A DNA stretch of 64,000 nt from Clostridiales bacterium UBA1738 (GCA_002315735.1 DCIA01000001.1:12544-76543), one strand, 5' to 3'; positions 40,419 to 50,020 are shown, counted from the stretch's first letter. Translations and numbers: made by a program. Notes: a model not told the origin generated them from the sequence alone.

Positions 40419-42803
40419 TTATCTTAATTGTGCATTATTTTTGTATTCAAGGTCTTTTAGAATTTTATTAAATACCTTGTTTACTTCTTCGCTTGTCAAA
40501 CTTCTGTCAGTTGCACGGAAGGAGATTGCAAAGGCAACACTCTTTTTGCCTTCCGGTATTCTGTCGCCTTCATAAACATCAAATAGTTTGATGCTTTCAA
40601 GAAGGTTTCCTGATGCTTTAACCATTGTTGCTTCAAGGTCGCCGACTGCAACTTCCTTATCAACCAATACAGCAATATCACGCTCTGCTGCAGGGAATTT
40701 TGGAAGTGCTTTATATTTTACATTTTCATTTACTAAATCCATAAGTGAAACGATATCAATTTCAGCAACATAGCAAGGAAGCCCAATTTCAAAGTTTTCA
40801 CAAACTGTTGGGTGAATTTCGCCGACAATACCAAGTTCAATATCGTTTGCACAAAGCATAGCAGTTCTTCCGGGGTGGAACATTGGATTGTCATTAACTC
40901 GTTTATATGATATTCCCTCAATATTAAGAGCTTCAAACACTCCTTCTAACACTCCTTTAATATCAAAGAAGTCGATACCTTTTTTATACATACCGATAGA
41001 AAGTTTTTCAGGTTCGTTTGGAAGTTCGCCCTTGCCATTTGGAAGGAAAATTTTACTTTCTTCAAACAGGAATGCAGATTCATTCTTATGATTATAGTTA
41101 TAAGATAGAATGTCAAGCATTGTGCCAACAGTTGTTGTACGCATTATTGATGTATCTTCACCAAGTGGATTGCGAATTTTCAGAGCATTTCTAAGAGGAC
41201 TGTCACTTGGTAAGTTTAACTTATCAAATACAGCAGGTGTTGTAAATGTGAATGTAAAGATTTCGTATAAGCCTTGTGCTGTTAACATACTTGCAAGGTC
41301 TTTTTTGAATTTCTGTTTTGGTGAATAGAATCCCTTTGTGCTTTCACCTGAGATTAGAGTTGTTGGGATATTATTATATCCATAAAATCTTGCAACTTCC
41401 TCTGCAATATCAGCCTCTGCTTCAAGGTCAGGACGGAAAGTTGGAATAATTAGTTCCATTTTTTCTTTGTCCACCTCAATACCAAGTGGTAATAGGTAAG
41501 AAATCATTTCTTCTGTTGAAATGTCAATGCCTAAAAATGCGTTAATTTTGTCAGGACGGAATTTAATTACATTCTTTGGCTTCATATTTCCTTTGACATC
41601 GATAATTCCACCAACATTTTCCCCACAACCCAGCATTTCAACAAGTTCACAAGCCCTTTCGATTGCAGGAACGGTATTGTTAGGGTCAAGACCTTTTTCA
41701 TATCTTGAAGAGGCTTCTGTTCTAAGTCCGACTTTTTGAGCAGTAAGACGAACGGAAACGGCATCAAATGTAGCAGATTCAAAGATAACAGTTGTTGTGT
41801 CGTCTTTAATTTCTGAGTTAAAACCACCCATAACCCCTGCTATTGCAACTGCGCGAGTTCCGTCAGAAATAACAAGGTCGTTTTTGTCAAGTGTTCTGTC
41901 CTCTTCATCAAGAGTTTTAATAACCTCGCCGTCATAAGCATCACGGACAACAATTTTTCCGTCTGTTAATTGCCTTAAATCAAAGGCGTGCATTGGCTGA
42001 CCATATTCAAGAAGGATATAGTTTGTGATATCAACGATATTGTTAATAGGTCTAATGCCACAAGCTTTTAGGCGTCGTTTCATCCAATCAGGAGATTGAG
42101 CGATTTTTACATTTTTGACCATTCTCGCACAATATCTTAGACATTTTTCCGGATTTTCAACCGTAACAGAAAGAGTGTTACCAATATTTTCGCTGTTTTC
42201 TGTAAATTTTGGAGTGTCAACATGGAATGGTTTTTTAAATGTTGCAGCAGTTTCCCTGGCAAGACCAATTACACTAAAACAGTCAGGCCGATTTGATGTG
42301 ATTTCGTATTCAACTATTTCTTCGTTTAGCCCAAAGAAATCTTTAATATCCATACCCACTTTTGTATCTTCCGGAAGAACTAAAATTCCATATTCAGGAG
42401 TCCAAGAAAGATCTGCTTCTGTAAGTCCTAATTCTTCGTGAGAACAAAGCATACCGAATGATTCTACACCACGAAGTTTTCCTGTTTTGATGTGAACACC
42501 ACCGGGGAGATAGGAATCATTTTTAGCAACCGGCACAATTTGTCCAACCTTTACATTTGGAGCGCCCGTTACGATTTGTAAAACTTCATCCGAAACATCA
42601 ACCTTGCAGATTACCATATGGTCTGAATCCGGATGTTCTGTTATTTCAAGTATTTTTCCTGTTACGACATTTTGAATGTCTTTGCCCATATTTTCAATAG
42701 TTTCAACCTTTGAACCGGACATAGTAACAGCATCATTATATTCTTTTGTAGTTACACCACTAATATCGGTATAATCATTAAACCAACTCATTGGTACTTT
42801 CAT
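40419..42803 (-). CDS. pheT: phenylalanyl-tRNA synthetase beta subunit
   Basis: A 794-residue beta subunit. In order: an N-terminal EMAP-like tRNA-binding domain (ITEHPDSDHMVICKVDV), the B3/B4 editing domain (EITSNRPDCFSVIGLARE, RLKACGIRPINNIVDITNY, HAFDL), B5 and a catalytic-like core, and the C-terminal ferredoxin-like anticodon-binding domain (LPKFPAAERDIAVLVDKEV). It follows pheS by 21 bases and is under the same T-box. Confidence 0.97.
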   Translation of the reverse strand: MKVPMSWFNDYTDISGVTTKEYNDAVTMSGSKVETIENMGKDIQNVVTGKILEITEHPDSDHMVICKVDVSDEVLQIVTGAPNVKVGQIVPVAKNDSYLPGGVHIKTGKLRGVESFGMLCSHEELGLTEADLSWTPEYGILVLPEDTKVGMDIKDFFGLNEEIVEYEITSNRPDCFSVIGLARETAATFKKPFHVDTPKFTENSENIGNTLSVTVENPEKCLRYCARMVKNVKIAQSPDWMKRRLKACGIRPINNIVDITNYILLEYGQPMHAFDLRQLTDGKIVVRDAYDGEVIKTLDEEDRTLDKNDLVISDGTRAVAIAGVMGGFNSEIKDDTTTVIFESATFDAVSVRLTAQKVGLRTEASSRYEKGLDPNNTVPAIERACELVEMLGCGENVGGIIDVKGNMKPKNVIKFRPDKINAFLGIDISTEEMISYLLPLGIEVDKEKMELIIPTFRPDLEAEADIAEEVARFYGYNNIPTTLISGESTKGFYSPKQKFKKDLASMLTAQGLYEIFTFTFTTPAVFDKLNLPSDSPLRNALKIRNPLGEDTSIMRTTTVGTMLDILSYNYNHKNESAFLFEESKIFLPNGKGELPNEPEKLSIGMYKKGIDFFDIKGVLEGVFEALNIEGISYKRVNDNPMFHPGRTAMLCANDIELGIVGEIHPTVCENFEIGLPCYVAEIDIVSLMDLVNENVKYKALPKFPAAERDIAVLVDKEVAVGDLEATMVKASGNLLESIKLFDVYEGDRIPEGKKSVAFAISFRATDRSLTSEEVNKVFNKILKDLEYKNNAQLR

Positions 42804-42824
42804 TTATTTTCAGTCCTTTCTATA

Positions 42825-43844
42825 TTAAAATTGTTTTAAGAATTTAACGTCATTCTCAAAGAATAGACGAATGTCATTGATATCATATCTGCCCATAACA
42901 AGTCTTTCAAGACCGATACCAAAGGCAAAACCGGAATAGATTTCAGGGTCTATGCCACAGTTTTTAAGAACCTTAGGGTGAACCATACCGCCACCTAATA
43001 TTTCTATCCAGCCTTCGCCTTTACAGATATTACAGCCCTTGCCACCACAATTAAAGCAGCGTCTGTCAGCTTCCAACGATGGCTCTGTAAAAGGGAAGTG
43101 GTGCGGACGGAAACGACAAACAGTGTCGTCACCGTAAATGGACTTAATTAGTGTTTCCAAAGTTCCTTTTAAGTCTGCCATAGTAATTCCCTTGTCGACA
43201 ACAAGACCTTCGATTTGGTGGAAAATCGGTGAGTGAGTTGCATCTGCTGCATCACTTCTGTAAACCATACCCGGAGCAATAATTCTAATTGGTGGTTTTG
43301 AATTTTCCATTACCCTAATTTGCATAGGAGAAGTTTGAGTTCTCAAAACTATGTTATCTTCAATGTAGAATGAATCTTGTGTATCACGAGCAGGGTGATT
43401 TTTTGGTATGTTTAGAGCTTCAAAGTTGTAGTAGTCGGTTTCTACGTCAGGACCTTCTGCAATTTGGAAGCCCATACCGATAACTGCATCGGTAAATTCA
43501 TTTAAAACCTTTGTAAGTGGGTGCAGATTTCCTATTTCGGGCTTTTTTCCCGGCATAGAAATATCTATTGTTTCTGATGCTAATTTTGCATCACGAATGA
43601 TTTTATTCATTTCTGCCTTTTTTGCATCAATCTCATTTGATACAAATTCACGCACTTCGTTTGCCAAAGCACCGATTATTGGTCTTTCTTCGGCAGTTAA
43701 TGCGCCCATACCTTTTAAAATTGCGGTAAGTTCACCTTTTTTTCCGAGATACTTAATACGCATTTCTTCTAAGGCATCTATTGATTCGATATTTTTTAGA
43801 CACTCAGAAGCAGCTTTTTTGATTTCGGCTAGTTGTTCTCTCAT
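42825..43844 (-). CDS. pheS: phenylalanyl-tRNA synthetase alpha subunit
   Basis: A 339-residue class II catalytic subunit. An N-terminal coiled-coil arm (1 to about 85) precedes motif 2 (SPIFHQIEGLVVDKGITMAD, FRPHHFPFTEPSLEAD) and motif 3 (SGFAFGIGLERLVMGRYDI). A Cys cluster (CFNCGGKGCNICKGEGW) sits between them, a known variant feature in some Gram-positive PheS. AGGAGG precedes the ATG. A T-box leader lies directly upstream. Confidence 0.97.
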   Translation of the reverse strand: MREQLAEIKKAASECLKNIESIDALEEMRIKYLGKKGELTAILKGMGALTAEERPIIGALANEVREFVSNEIDAKKAEMNKIIRDAKLASETIDISMPGKKPEIGNLHPLTKVLNEFTDAVIGMGFQIAEGPDVETDYYNFEALNIPKNHPARDTQDSFYIEDNIVLRTQTSPMQIRVMENSKPPIRIIAPGMVYRSDAADATHSPIFHQIEGLVVDKGITMADLKGTLETLIKSIYGDDTVCRFRPHHFPFTEPSLEADRRCFNCGGKGCNICKGEGWIEILGGGMVHPKVLKNCGIDPEIYSGFAFGIGLERLVMGRYDINDIRLFFENDVKFLKQF

Positions 43845-43869
43845 TTTTATTCCTCCTAAAATTTAAAAT

Positions 43870-43901
43870 AAAAAAACTTCGTCCCAAGCAAGGGACGAAG
43901 T
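43870..43901 (-). terminator. T-box terminator of pheST
   Basis: On the minus strand ACTTCGTCCC and GGGACGAAGT close a 6-base loop, followed by seven T. Confidence 0.88.
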
Positions 43902-44122
43902 GAAATATCTCCGCGGTACCACCCAAATTTTCGAAAAATTCGAACTCTCATTATCGGATTAACGCACCATAACGGCAAGGACTACACGCTAAAAAGTTTC
44001 ACCCAAGCAGCTCCGAAAGGAATTTTCAGACTATACCTTTACCGAAGTGGCTCACAGCCGACGACCACAACTCTCTTTTGGGAAGTATAACTTACTCTGT
44101 TTCATCATAGCTTTTCATTAAT
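43873..44122 (-). ncRNA. T-box riboswitch for pheST
   Basis: The minus-strand leader contains GGGTGGTACCGCGG, the T-box bulge and antiterminator that pair with the uncharged tRNA acceptor end. TGGT fits a tRNA with discriminator A, as in tRNA-Phe. Stem I can be closed by CCCAA and TTGGG. A TTC triplet (44017-44015), followed by G on its 3' side, is the likely Phe specifier. This explains the roughly 370 bases between pheS and the next gene. Confidence 0.9.
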
Positions 44123-44128
44123 AAATGT

Positions 44129-44157
44129 ATTCTATCACAAATGTTAAGCAAATACAA
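44129..44157 (-). promoter_or_regulatory. promoter of the pheST T-box leader
   Basis: Minus strand TTGTAT (44152-44157), 17-base spacer, TAGAAT (44129-44134). Confidence 0.6.
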
Positions 44158-44215
44158 TAGTTTTTGTAAATTTTTTATTTGTTTAGAATATAATTAATTA
44201 TAAGGGGGGATTTTG

Positions 44216-44482
44216 GTGGAAGAAAATATTAAAGACAAACTATCCAAAATTTTGTCAGGAATGGGAAATAACGGCAAAGCAAACACATCAGGACTTTCGG
44301 AACTTTTAAAGTCGGGGCAAGGGAAAAAACTGGTGGAGTCTTTGTCGGAATCTGACAAAAAAGCACTGCTTAATAAGTTTATGAGTCTTGATACTAAGGA
44401 TATAAATGAAAAACTTAAAAATGTAGATTCTTCTAAATTAGAGGGGTTATCGGTAGATGATATTAAGAAAAAGTTGAGGTGA
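44216..44482 (+). CDS. small Lys/Ser-rich protein of unknown function
   Basis: I do not recognise this 88-residue soluble protein. It is helical in pattern and charged (ENIKDKLSKILSGMGNNG, SDKKALLNKFMSLDTKDINE), with no Cys and no membrane segment. GTG 44216 follows AAGGGGGG; a TTG three bases upstream is too close to that site. It heads a run of three small same-strand genes. TATAAT at 44189-44194 with TTGTAA 19 bases upstream is a weak promoter. Confidence 0.7.
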   Translation: MEENIKDKLSKILSGMGNNGKANTSGLSELLKSGQGKKLVESLSESDKKALLNKFMSLDTKDINEKLKNVDSSKLEGLSVDDIKKKLR

Positions 44483-44487
44483 TATAG

Positions 44488-44949
44488 ATGCCTGATATGA
44501 TGACTACGCTAAGGAACATTTTAGGCGACGGTGCAGATGAGAAAATAAATGCCGCTATGAATATGCTTAAAAATAGCGGGATTTCAAATACAGGTCAAGG
44601 AAATTCTTCGGATAAAGTTGATATGAGTAATTTGGCAAAAGCCATAGACAACGACATTAAGGTTGACAATAATCCGGGAAATTTGTTAAGCGGCACAGGG
44701 AAAAAAACAAGTCAAAATTCAGCGTCCGGCATGAATTTTGGAAATTTACAAAACACATTATCTCCTGAGGGAATTGCTTTTTTGTCACAAATAAAAGGAA
44801 TGGTTGACCAAATGTCAAATACAAATGATAGTAGAAGTAATTTATTAAAATCGTTAAGGCCGTTTATGCGTGGGCCAAGACAACAAACGATTGACAGGGC
44901 GATAAGAATTATTAACATAGGTAGATTTTCAGGACTATTTGGTAAATAG
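44488..44949 (+). CDS. protein of unknown function with basic C-terminal motif
   Basis: A 153-residue protein. The N-terminal two thirds are Asn/Ser/Gly-rich and probably disordered. The C-terminus has a conserved-looking segment, LLKSLRPFMRGPRQQTIDRA, followed by IRIINIGRFSG. Segments of this kind occur, as I recall, in small clostridial proteins of unknown function. It starts five bases after the previous gene and is likely co-translated with it. No function is assigned. Confidence 0.7.
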   Translation: MPDMMTTLRNILGDGADEKINAAMNMLKNSGISNTGQGNSSDKVDMSNLAKAIDNDIKVDNNPGNLLSGTGKKTSQNSASGMNFGNLQNTLSPEGIAFLSQIKGMVDQMSNTNDSRSNLLKSLRPFMRGPRQQTIDRAIRIINIGRFSGLFGK

Positions 44950-44963
44950 AGAGGTTGAAAGCG

Positions 44964-45218
44964 ATGTATAGGAGGTATTACAGTTATAGCGATATGCCAC
45001 AGATGATAAAAAAAGAGGAGATTAAGCAAGAATGTAAGGAAAAGAAACCTGTAAAGTGCGAAAATACTGCGTGTCAAGACAATAATAAAGTTTTGGGAAA
45101 TTTTGAACTTGACGATATTATTTTAGGGATTGTAATTTTGGCGTTACTTATTGATGATGGTGATGACAGTTTATTATTAATTGCACTTGCGGTGATTTTT
45201 CTAACAGGATTTAACTAA
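44964..45218 (+). CDS. small protein with acidic hydrophobic C-terminus
   Basis: An 84-residue protein starting MYRRYYSYSDMPQMIKKEEI, with a CENTACQ Cys pair in the middle and a C-terminal hydrophobic stretch broken by Asp (DDIILGIVILALLIDDGDDS, then LLLIALAVIFLTGF). The layout is seen, from memory, in short clostridial proteins sometimes linked to sporulation; that link is unproven here. ATG 44964 follows GAGAGG. It is the third gene of the small cluster. Confidence 0.7.
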   Translation: MYRRYYSYSDMPQMIKKEEIKQECKEKKPVKCENTACQDNNKVLGNFELDDIILGIVILALLIDDGDDSLLLIALAVIFLTGFN

Positions 45219-45221
45219 AAA

Positions 45222-45258
45222 AGCCCACAGCAAAATCTTTATTTGCTGTGGGAGTTTC
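45222..45258 (-). terminator. terminator after mgtE
   Basis: CCCACAGCAAA and TTTGCTGTGGG around a 6-8 base loop. The T run is good on the minus strand (ends mgtE) and poor on the plus strand. Confidence 0.78.
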
Positions 45259-45260
45259 TC

Positions 45261-46595
45261 TTATAAATGTAAAATAGTTGTTGCAACATTAAAGTAGATT
45301 ACAAGCGACATTGCATCTACGATTGTTGTAATTAAAGGACTTGCCATAACAGCAGGGTCAAACCCGATTTTTTTTGCCAAAAGAGGAAGTGTGCAGCCAA
45401 CTAGTTTTGCAACAAAAACTGTGAAAACGAGGGTTAGGCATACAACTGCGGCAATTGGAAGCGATGCTTCGTGCAGAAGCATTATTTTTACAAAGTTTGC
45501 AAGGGCCAAGACAAATCCACATAGGATTGACACCCTTATTTCCTTCCAAATGGTTTTGAAAATATCTTTAAACTCAATTTCGTCAAGGGAAATACCACGA
45601 ATTATCGTAACCGATGCTTGACTTCCTGAGTTTCCACCGGTATCCATAAGCATTGGGATAAAGGTTGAAAGAACTAAGGAACTTTTTAGAGCACCTTCAA
45701 AGTGTGCAATGATTTTCCCTGTAAAGGTAGCAGAAATCATAAGTAGAAGTAGCCACGGAATACGCTGCAAAAATGTATCCCAAACACCTGTTTTAAGATA
45801 CGGTTTTTCTGATGGCGTGATAGCTGCCATCTTTTCGATATCCTCTGTTGCCTCTTCTTCAATGACATCGATAGCGTCATCGACTGTTACGATGCCGACA
45901 AGCCTGTTTTCGTTATCAACTACCGGCAAGGAAAGAAAGTCATATTTTGAAAGCGACCTTGCAACATTTTCCTTATCGTCAGAGGTGGTTACAGATATTG
46001 GATTTTTTTCCATAATATCGGAAATAACGCAGTCTTCTTCCGAAAGAAGCAAATCCTTTGCAGAAACTAAACCTTTTAAAATCCTGTTCCGATCGGTTAC
46101 ATAGCAGGTATAAATTGTTTCCTTATCAACGCCTGTTCTTCTGATTTTAGTAAATGCATCTTGGACAGTCATATCTTCCTTTAAATCGACAAACTCAATT
46201 GTCATAATTGAGCCTGCACTGTCCTTAGGATATTTTAGGATTTCGTTGATACTGTGTCTTATTTCAGGGTCGGTATGCTGGATAATTCTCTTTACGACAT
46301 TTGCCGGCATTTCTTCGATAATGTCAACGGCATCGTCCAGATAAAGTTCATCTAACACTTCGGTAAGTTCGGTATCGGAAAAGCCTCTAATTAGCATTTC
46401 TTGTGTGTCTGCATCAAGTTCAACAAAAACTTCTGCCGCAAGTTCTTTTGGTAGAAGTCTGTATAAAATAGGCATATACCGCTCGGGTAAGTCATCGAAT
46501 AGAGCGGCAATATCAAATGGTTCCATGTCTGATAAAATTGCCTTTAATTTTGTGTATTGTTTGCTTGTTATAAGTTCGATGATATCGTTTATCAC
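45261..46595 (-). CDS. mgtE: magnesium transporter MgtE
   Basis: A 444-residue Mg2+ channel. A cytoplasmic N domain (1 to about 130, repeats such as DLPERYMPILYRLLPKELAA) precedes two CBS domains (about 130-255, VSAKDLLLSEEDCVISDIME and LVGIVTVDDAIDVIEEE) and a membrane domain with five helices from about residue 275, including TGGNSGSQASVTIIRGI. The cytoplasmic part closes the channel when Mg2+ is high. It lies 36 bases downstream of the PBP gene on the same strand, with no separate promoter seen. Confidence 0.94.
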   Translation of the reverse strand: MINDIIELITSKQYTKLKAILSDMEPFDIAALFDDLPERYMPILYRLLPKELAAEVFVELDADTQEMLIRGFSDTELTEVLDELYLDDAVDIIEEMPANVVKRIIQHTDPEIRHSINEILKYPKDSAGSIMTIEFVDLKEDMTVQDAFTKIRRTGVDKETIYTCYVTDRNRILKGLVSAKDLLLSEEDCVISDIMEKNPISVTTSDDKENVARSLSKYDFLSLPVVDNENRLVGIVTVDDAIDVIEEEATEDIEKMAAITPSEKPYLKTGVWDTFLQRIPWLLLLMISATFTGKIIAHFEGALKSSLVLSTFIPMLMDTGGNSGSQASVTIIRGISLDEIEFKDIFKTIWKEIRVSILCGFVLALANFVKIMLLHEASLPIAAVVCLTLVFTVFVAKLVGCTLPLLAKKIGFDPAVMASPLITTIVDAMSLVIYFNVATTILHL

Positions 46596-46631
46596 GGCAT
46601 ATACCTCCTTTTATTATTTTTACTTTATGGA

Positions 46632-49052
46632 TTAATCAAGGGTTATAACATTTGATGAAGATGAGTTATCTTGGGCAGGCTTTTGCTGAGATGAAGTGCC
46701 ACTGTCACTTGATGACTCGGGTTTTGTAGTAGGTGTTTCATTTTCTGTTTCGTTATTACTGTAAAAATCATCGTCAGAAGTTGTAGTAGATGACTCTGCA
46801 CCTTCTGCACTGTTTATTTCGCTTGTTTTATCATTATAGTTTCCTGATGCGTTATTGCAATACTTTGATGGGATTGTTCCTTTTATGAAATACTCTGTTT
46901 TTGCATATTTGCAACCTTTTGAGGATAGTTTTCCTGTACGCTGACAAATTTGAGCAGACTCAACATTATGAGGAACTTCAAAATCTTTTTTAGGAAGATT
47001 TGCATGAACTTTTGACATAACTTTGTTCCAGATGGTAACAGATGCATTTGTTGAAACACCTATCGGTTTATTGTCATATCCGTACCAAACAGCACCTACA
47101 TAGTATGGCGTAAAGCCTACAAACCATTTGTCGTGGTTTGAATTTGTTGTGCCGGTTTTTCCGTATGTCGGCATATTAGAAAGGCGTGCTCTTCTACCTG
47201 TTCCTGACGAGCCATTTACAACTTCACTAAGGAAACTTGTCATAATAAATGCGTTTCCTTCGCTTAATACACGATTTGATTTTGGTGAAAATTCAAGAAG
47301 AACTTTTCCTGAACTATCCAAAACCTTTGTGTATGTGTGTGGTGTTACATAAATGCCTTTATTTGCAAAAACACCATAAGCTGCTGCCATATCTTTTACA
47401 GTTACGCCCTTTGTAAGACCACCAAGGCTCAAAGGACTTATATTCTTATCGTCAGGCACAATTGTGCTCATATGATATTTTTTTGTAAGGAAGTTGTAGC
47501 TTGTTTCAAGACCAACACTTTGGAGTGTTCTGATTGCAGGGATATTTGCAGAAATTTCAATGGCTTTTCTTACAGACATATCGCCTTTATAACCTGTGTA
47601 AGAATTTTTAGGGTCCCAATTCTTTGGCGCCCAAAGGTCTATTTTAGGGTCTAGTTTTTGGTCTTTTACGATTGATGCTGCATTTATTTTTCCTGTTTCA
47701 AGAGCAGTAGAATATACTGAAAGCGGTTTTATTGAAGAACCCGGTTGGCGTGCTGATTGAGTTGCACGATTTAAGCCGCGACTTTCTGTTTTTTGACCGA
47801 TTCCACCTGCCATACCCTTGATTTCGCCTGTATATGGGTCAAGGACAACCATTGCTGATTGAGTTCCTGATGATGCGGCAGGGAAGTTACCTTTTTCTCT
47901 GTAAACAGAATCAATAGCTTCTTGAATATTCGGATCCATTGTGGTGTATATTTTATATCCGCCGCCCAGAACTTGTTGCTCTGCAAACTCTTTTGAATAG
48001 CCTTTTTCGGTTTGAAGTGCAGATACAACATCTAAAATAACTTGGTCAACGAAATAGTTGTAAACAGATGCGTGAATTGCTTTGTATTTTGTGTTAACAC
48101 CTAGTTTTGACTCGGAGGCTTTTGTATATTCTTCTTCTGTGATTTTTCCAAGTTCATACATCTTTTTAAGAACCAGATTACGCTTTCTTTTTGCTTCGTC
48201 AGGATTCTTAAAAGGATTAAATTTAGATGGTGCTTGCGTGATACCAACAATCATTGCAGCCTCAGGAAGAGTTAATTCGGAAGCTTTTTTTGAAAAATAT
48301 ACCTTTGAGGCTGCCTCAATGCCGTAACATTGGTTTCCGAAATAAACAATATTTAGGTAAGTTGTGAGAATTTCATCTTTTGTAAATCTTTTTTCAAGGG
48401 CAACTGCTCGCATCATCTCTTTTATTTTGCGCATTGCAGTCTTGTCCTTTTCGTTTGTGATATTTTTTATTACTTGTTGAGTGATTGTACTTCCACCATA
48501 AGATGGGGATTTATGAGTGATTTTTGAAACTGCATACCAAAATGTTGCACCAAAAGTTCTTTTTAAGTCAACACCGTTATGCTTTAAAAAACGCTCGTCC
48601 TCAATCGAAATAGTTGCATCTTTTGCGATATCAGGAATCTTGTCGGAATCAAGCCATTCTCTGTTTCCGTCACTATGAAGCGAAGCAACAACTTGCGAAT
48701 TTCCGTCTTCGTCATCGGCATAAATTACAGATGAGAAGTTGTATGCGATACTGTCAAAATCCATATCGTTTATCTCGGAAGAAACAGCAGCATACATTCC
48801 TGCTCCGACACCCAAACCGACTACTATCACGATGCATAGTAAAATGGCAACCATTCCACGAAGTCTTGCAACAAACTTATTTTTTTTCTTTTTTTGTTTC
48901 TTTTGCAAAGAACTTGCCTTGTGTCTTGCTTCGATGTCATTTATTCTCTCATAATTGTCAGGAGGTACTCTTTTTGTTGTACTCCTTTCTCTTGGAAGAG
49001 ATGTCCTCTTTTCAGATGAGGACTTTCTGTTATTTTCACGTGCGTGTTTCAT
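46632..49052 (-). CDS. class A penicillin-binding protein (PBP1A type)
   Basis: A bifunctional peptidoglycan synthase of 806 residues. A basic cytoplasmic tail (1-66) and one membrane anchor (about 67-91) precede the GT51 domain, with catalytic Glu151 in ATISIEDERFLKHNGVD and the GGSTITQQVIKNIT motif. The transpeptidase has Ser439-x-x-Lys442 (QPGSSIKPLS), SAN, and KTGTTNSNHDKW. The C-terminal 60 residues are Ser/Thr/Glu-rich and outside the cell. ATG 49052 follows GGAGGCGG. Confidence 0.94.
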   Translation of the reverse strand: MKHARENNRKSSSEKRTSLPRERSTTKRVPPDNYERINDIEARHKASSLQKKQKKKKNKFVARLRGMVAILLCIVIVVGLGVGAGMYAAVSSEINDMDFDSIAYNFSSVIYADDEDGNSQVVASLHSDGNREWLDSDKIPDIAKDATISIEDERFLKHNGVDLKRTFGATFWYAVSKITHKSPSYGGSTITQQVIKNITNEKDKTAMRKIKEMMRAVALEKRFTKDEILTTYLNIVYFGNQCYGIEAASKVYFSKKASELTLPEAAMIVGITQAPSKFNPFKNPDEAKRKRNLVLKKMYELGKITEEEYTKASESKLGVNTKYKAIHASVYNYFVDQVILDVVSALQTEKGYSKEFAEQQVLGGGYKIYTTMDPNIQEAIDSVYREKGNFPAASSGTQSAMVVLDPYTGEIKGMAGGIGQKTESRGLNRATQSARQPGSSIKPLSVYSTALETGKINAASIVKDQKLDPKIDLWAPKNWDPKNSYTGYKGDMSVRKAIEISANIPAIRTLQSVGLETSYNFLTKKYHMSTIVPDDKNISPLSLGGLTKGVTVKDMAAAYGVFANKGIYVTPHTYTKVLDSSGKVLLEFSPKSNRVLSEGNAFIMTSFLSEVVNGSSGTGRRARLSNMPTYGKTGTTNSNHDKWFVGFTPYYVGAVWYGYDNKPIGVSTNASVTIWNKVMSKVHANLPKKDFEVPHNVESAQICQRTGKLSSKGCKYAKTEYFIKGTIPSKYCNNASGNYNDKTSEINSAEGAESSTTTSDDDFYSNNETENETPTTKPESSSDSGTSSQQKPAQDNSSSSNVITLD

Positions 49053-49092
49053 AAAAACCGCCTCCAATATTACTCAAAATATACCTAATTAT

Positions 49093-49121
49093 ATTATAGT
49101 ACAAAAAATCCGTTTATGCAA
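49093..49121 (-). promoter_or_regulatory. promoter of the PBP1A-mgtE unit
   Basis: Minus strand TTGCAT (49116-49121), 17-base spacer, TATAAT (49093-49098). Confidence 0.72.
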
Positions 49122-49204
49122 TAATTAATAGTAAAAAAATCGTTAGGAATAAATATAAAAAAAATGGTAAAAATAACTAAAATATTATAAAGGTAGGATT
49201 TTTT

Positions 49205-49561
49205 ATGAAAAAGCGTAATATATTAGTTTTATCGATTGCAGTTGCAGCATTGATTATCTCTTCTTGTAAAAAAAAGGACGAAAGTGAAAATTATAATGGC
49301 GATTATCAAATCGAAAATACCAAAAAAACTTTGAACGCAAAAAGCGTAGATGAAAATGAACCACAAATACATTATTTGGTTCTTTTGACAAATGATACTT
49401 TATCTCTTTTTGAAGTTTCGGATTATGACAAAAAGATAATTACCTCCACAATCATAACACCTTCTAACTATCCTTTTGAGGATATTGAAAATTTAAAAAA
49501 GGGCGTGGAGGTTTTAGAACTTCAAAAAGGATATGAAATACTAGAAAATTTTGTAAATTAA
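49205..49561 (+). CDS. small predicted lipoprotein
   Basis: A 118-residue protein with a clear lipoprotein signal: MKKRNILVLSIAVAALIISS then Cys21 as the acylated residue, followed by a Lys/Asp/Glu-rich linker. The mature part (about 95 residues) has no motif I recognise; YLVLLTNDTLSLFEVSDYDK reads like a small beta domain. AAGGTAGGA precedes the ATG. It is monocistronic between the PBP gene and groES, and its function is unknown. Confidence 0.75.
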   Translation: MKKRNILVLSIAVAALIISSCKKKDESENYNGDYQIENTKKTLNAKSVDENEPQIHYLVLLTNDTLSLFEVSDYDKKIITSTIITPSNYPFEDIENLKKGVEVLELQKGYEILENFVN

Positions 49562-49633
49562 AGAAAATAAACGATTTTGAAAGAAAATAAAAAAAAACAA
49601 AAGATATTTGACAATATATCCAAAATACTAGTA

Positions 49634-49661
49634 TTGAAAAGAGTATAAAATGATATATAAT
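49634..49661 (+). promoter_or_regulatory. promoter of groESL
   Basis: TTGAAA (49634-49639), 16-base spacer, TATAAT (49656-49661), eight bases before the CIRCE element. An upstream TTGACA (49608-49613) has only a poor -10. Confidence 0.6.
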
Positions 49662-49668
49662 AATCATA

Positions 49669-49695
49669 TTAGCACTCAACAAGCGAGAATGCTAA
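49669..49695. promoter_or_regulatory. CIRCE element (HrcA operator)
   Basis: TTAGCACTC, nine bases, GAATGCTAA. It matches the CIRCE consensus with one change (GAATGCTAA for GAGTGCTAA) and overlaps the start of the groESL transcript, the normal HrcA repression site. Confidence 0.92.
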
Positions 49696-49717
49696 CAATG
49701 TTTATAAGGAGGCGAAA

Positions 49718-50005
49718 ATGGTGAATATAAGACCATTAGCAGACAGAGTAGTAATAAAGATGTTGGAAGCAGAGGAAACAACAAAGGGAGGAATTATTTT
49801 AGCTAATGCCTCAAAGGAAAAGCCTCAAGTTGCACAAATTGTTGCAGCAGGACCCGGCGGAGTTGTTGACGGAAAAGAGATAAAAATGGAAGTCAAGGTT
49901 GGAGATAAGGTTCTTATCTCAAAGTATTCAGGAACAGAAGTTAAACTTGACGGAGAAGAATATACTATTGTTAGACAATCAGATATTTTAGCAGTTGTTG
50001 ACTAA
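49718..50005 (+). CDS. groES: co-chaperonin GroES
   Basis: A 95-residue GroES, the lid of the GroEL folding chamber. It starts MVNIRPLADRVVIKMLEAEE, has the mobile loop ETTKGGIILANASKEKPQ and ends DILAVVD. GGAGGCG precedes the ATG. It is controlled by the upstream CIRCE and followed by groEL. Confidence 0.97.
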   Translation: MVNIRPLADRVVIKMLEAEETTKGGIILANASKEKPQVAQIVAAGPGGVVDGKEIKMEVKVGDKVLISKYSGTEVKLDGEEYTIVRQSDILAVVD

Positions 50006-50020
50006 TTGGAGGGAATAAAT

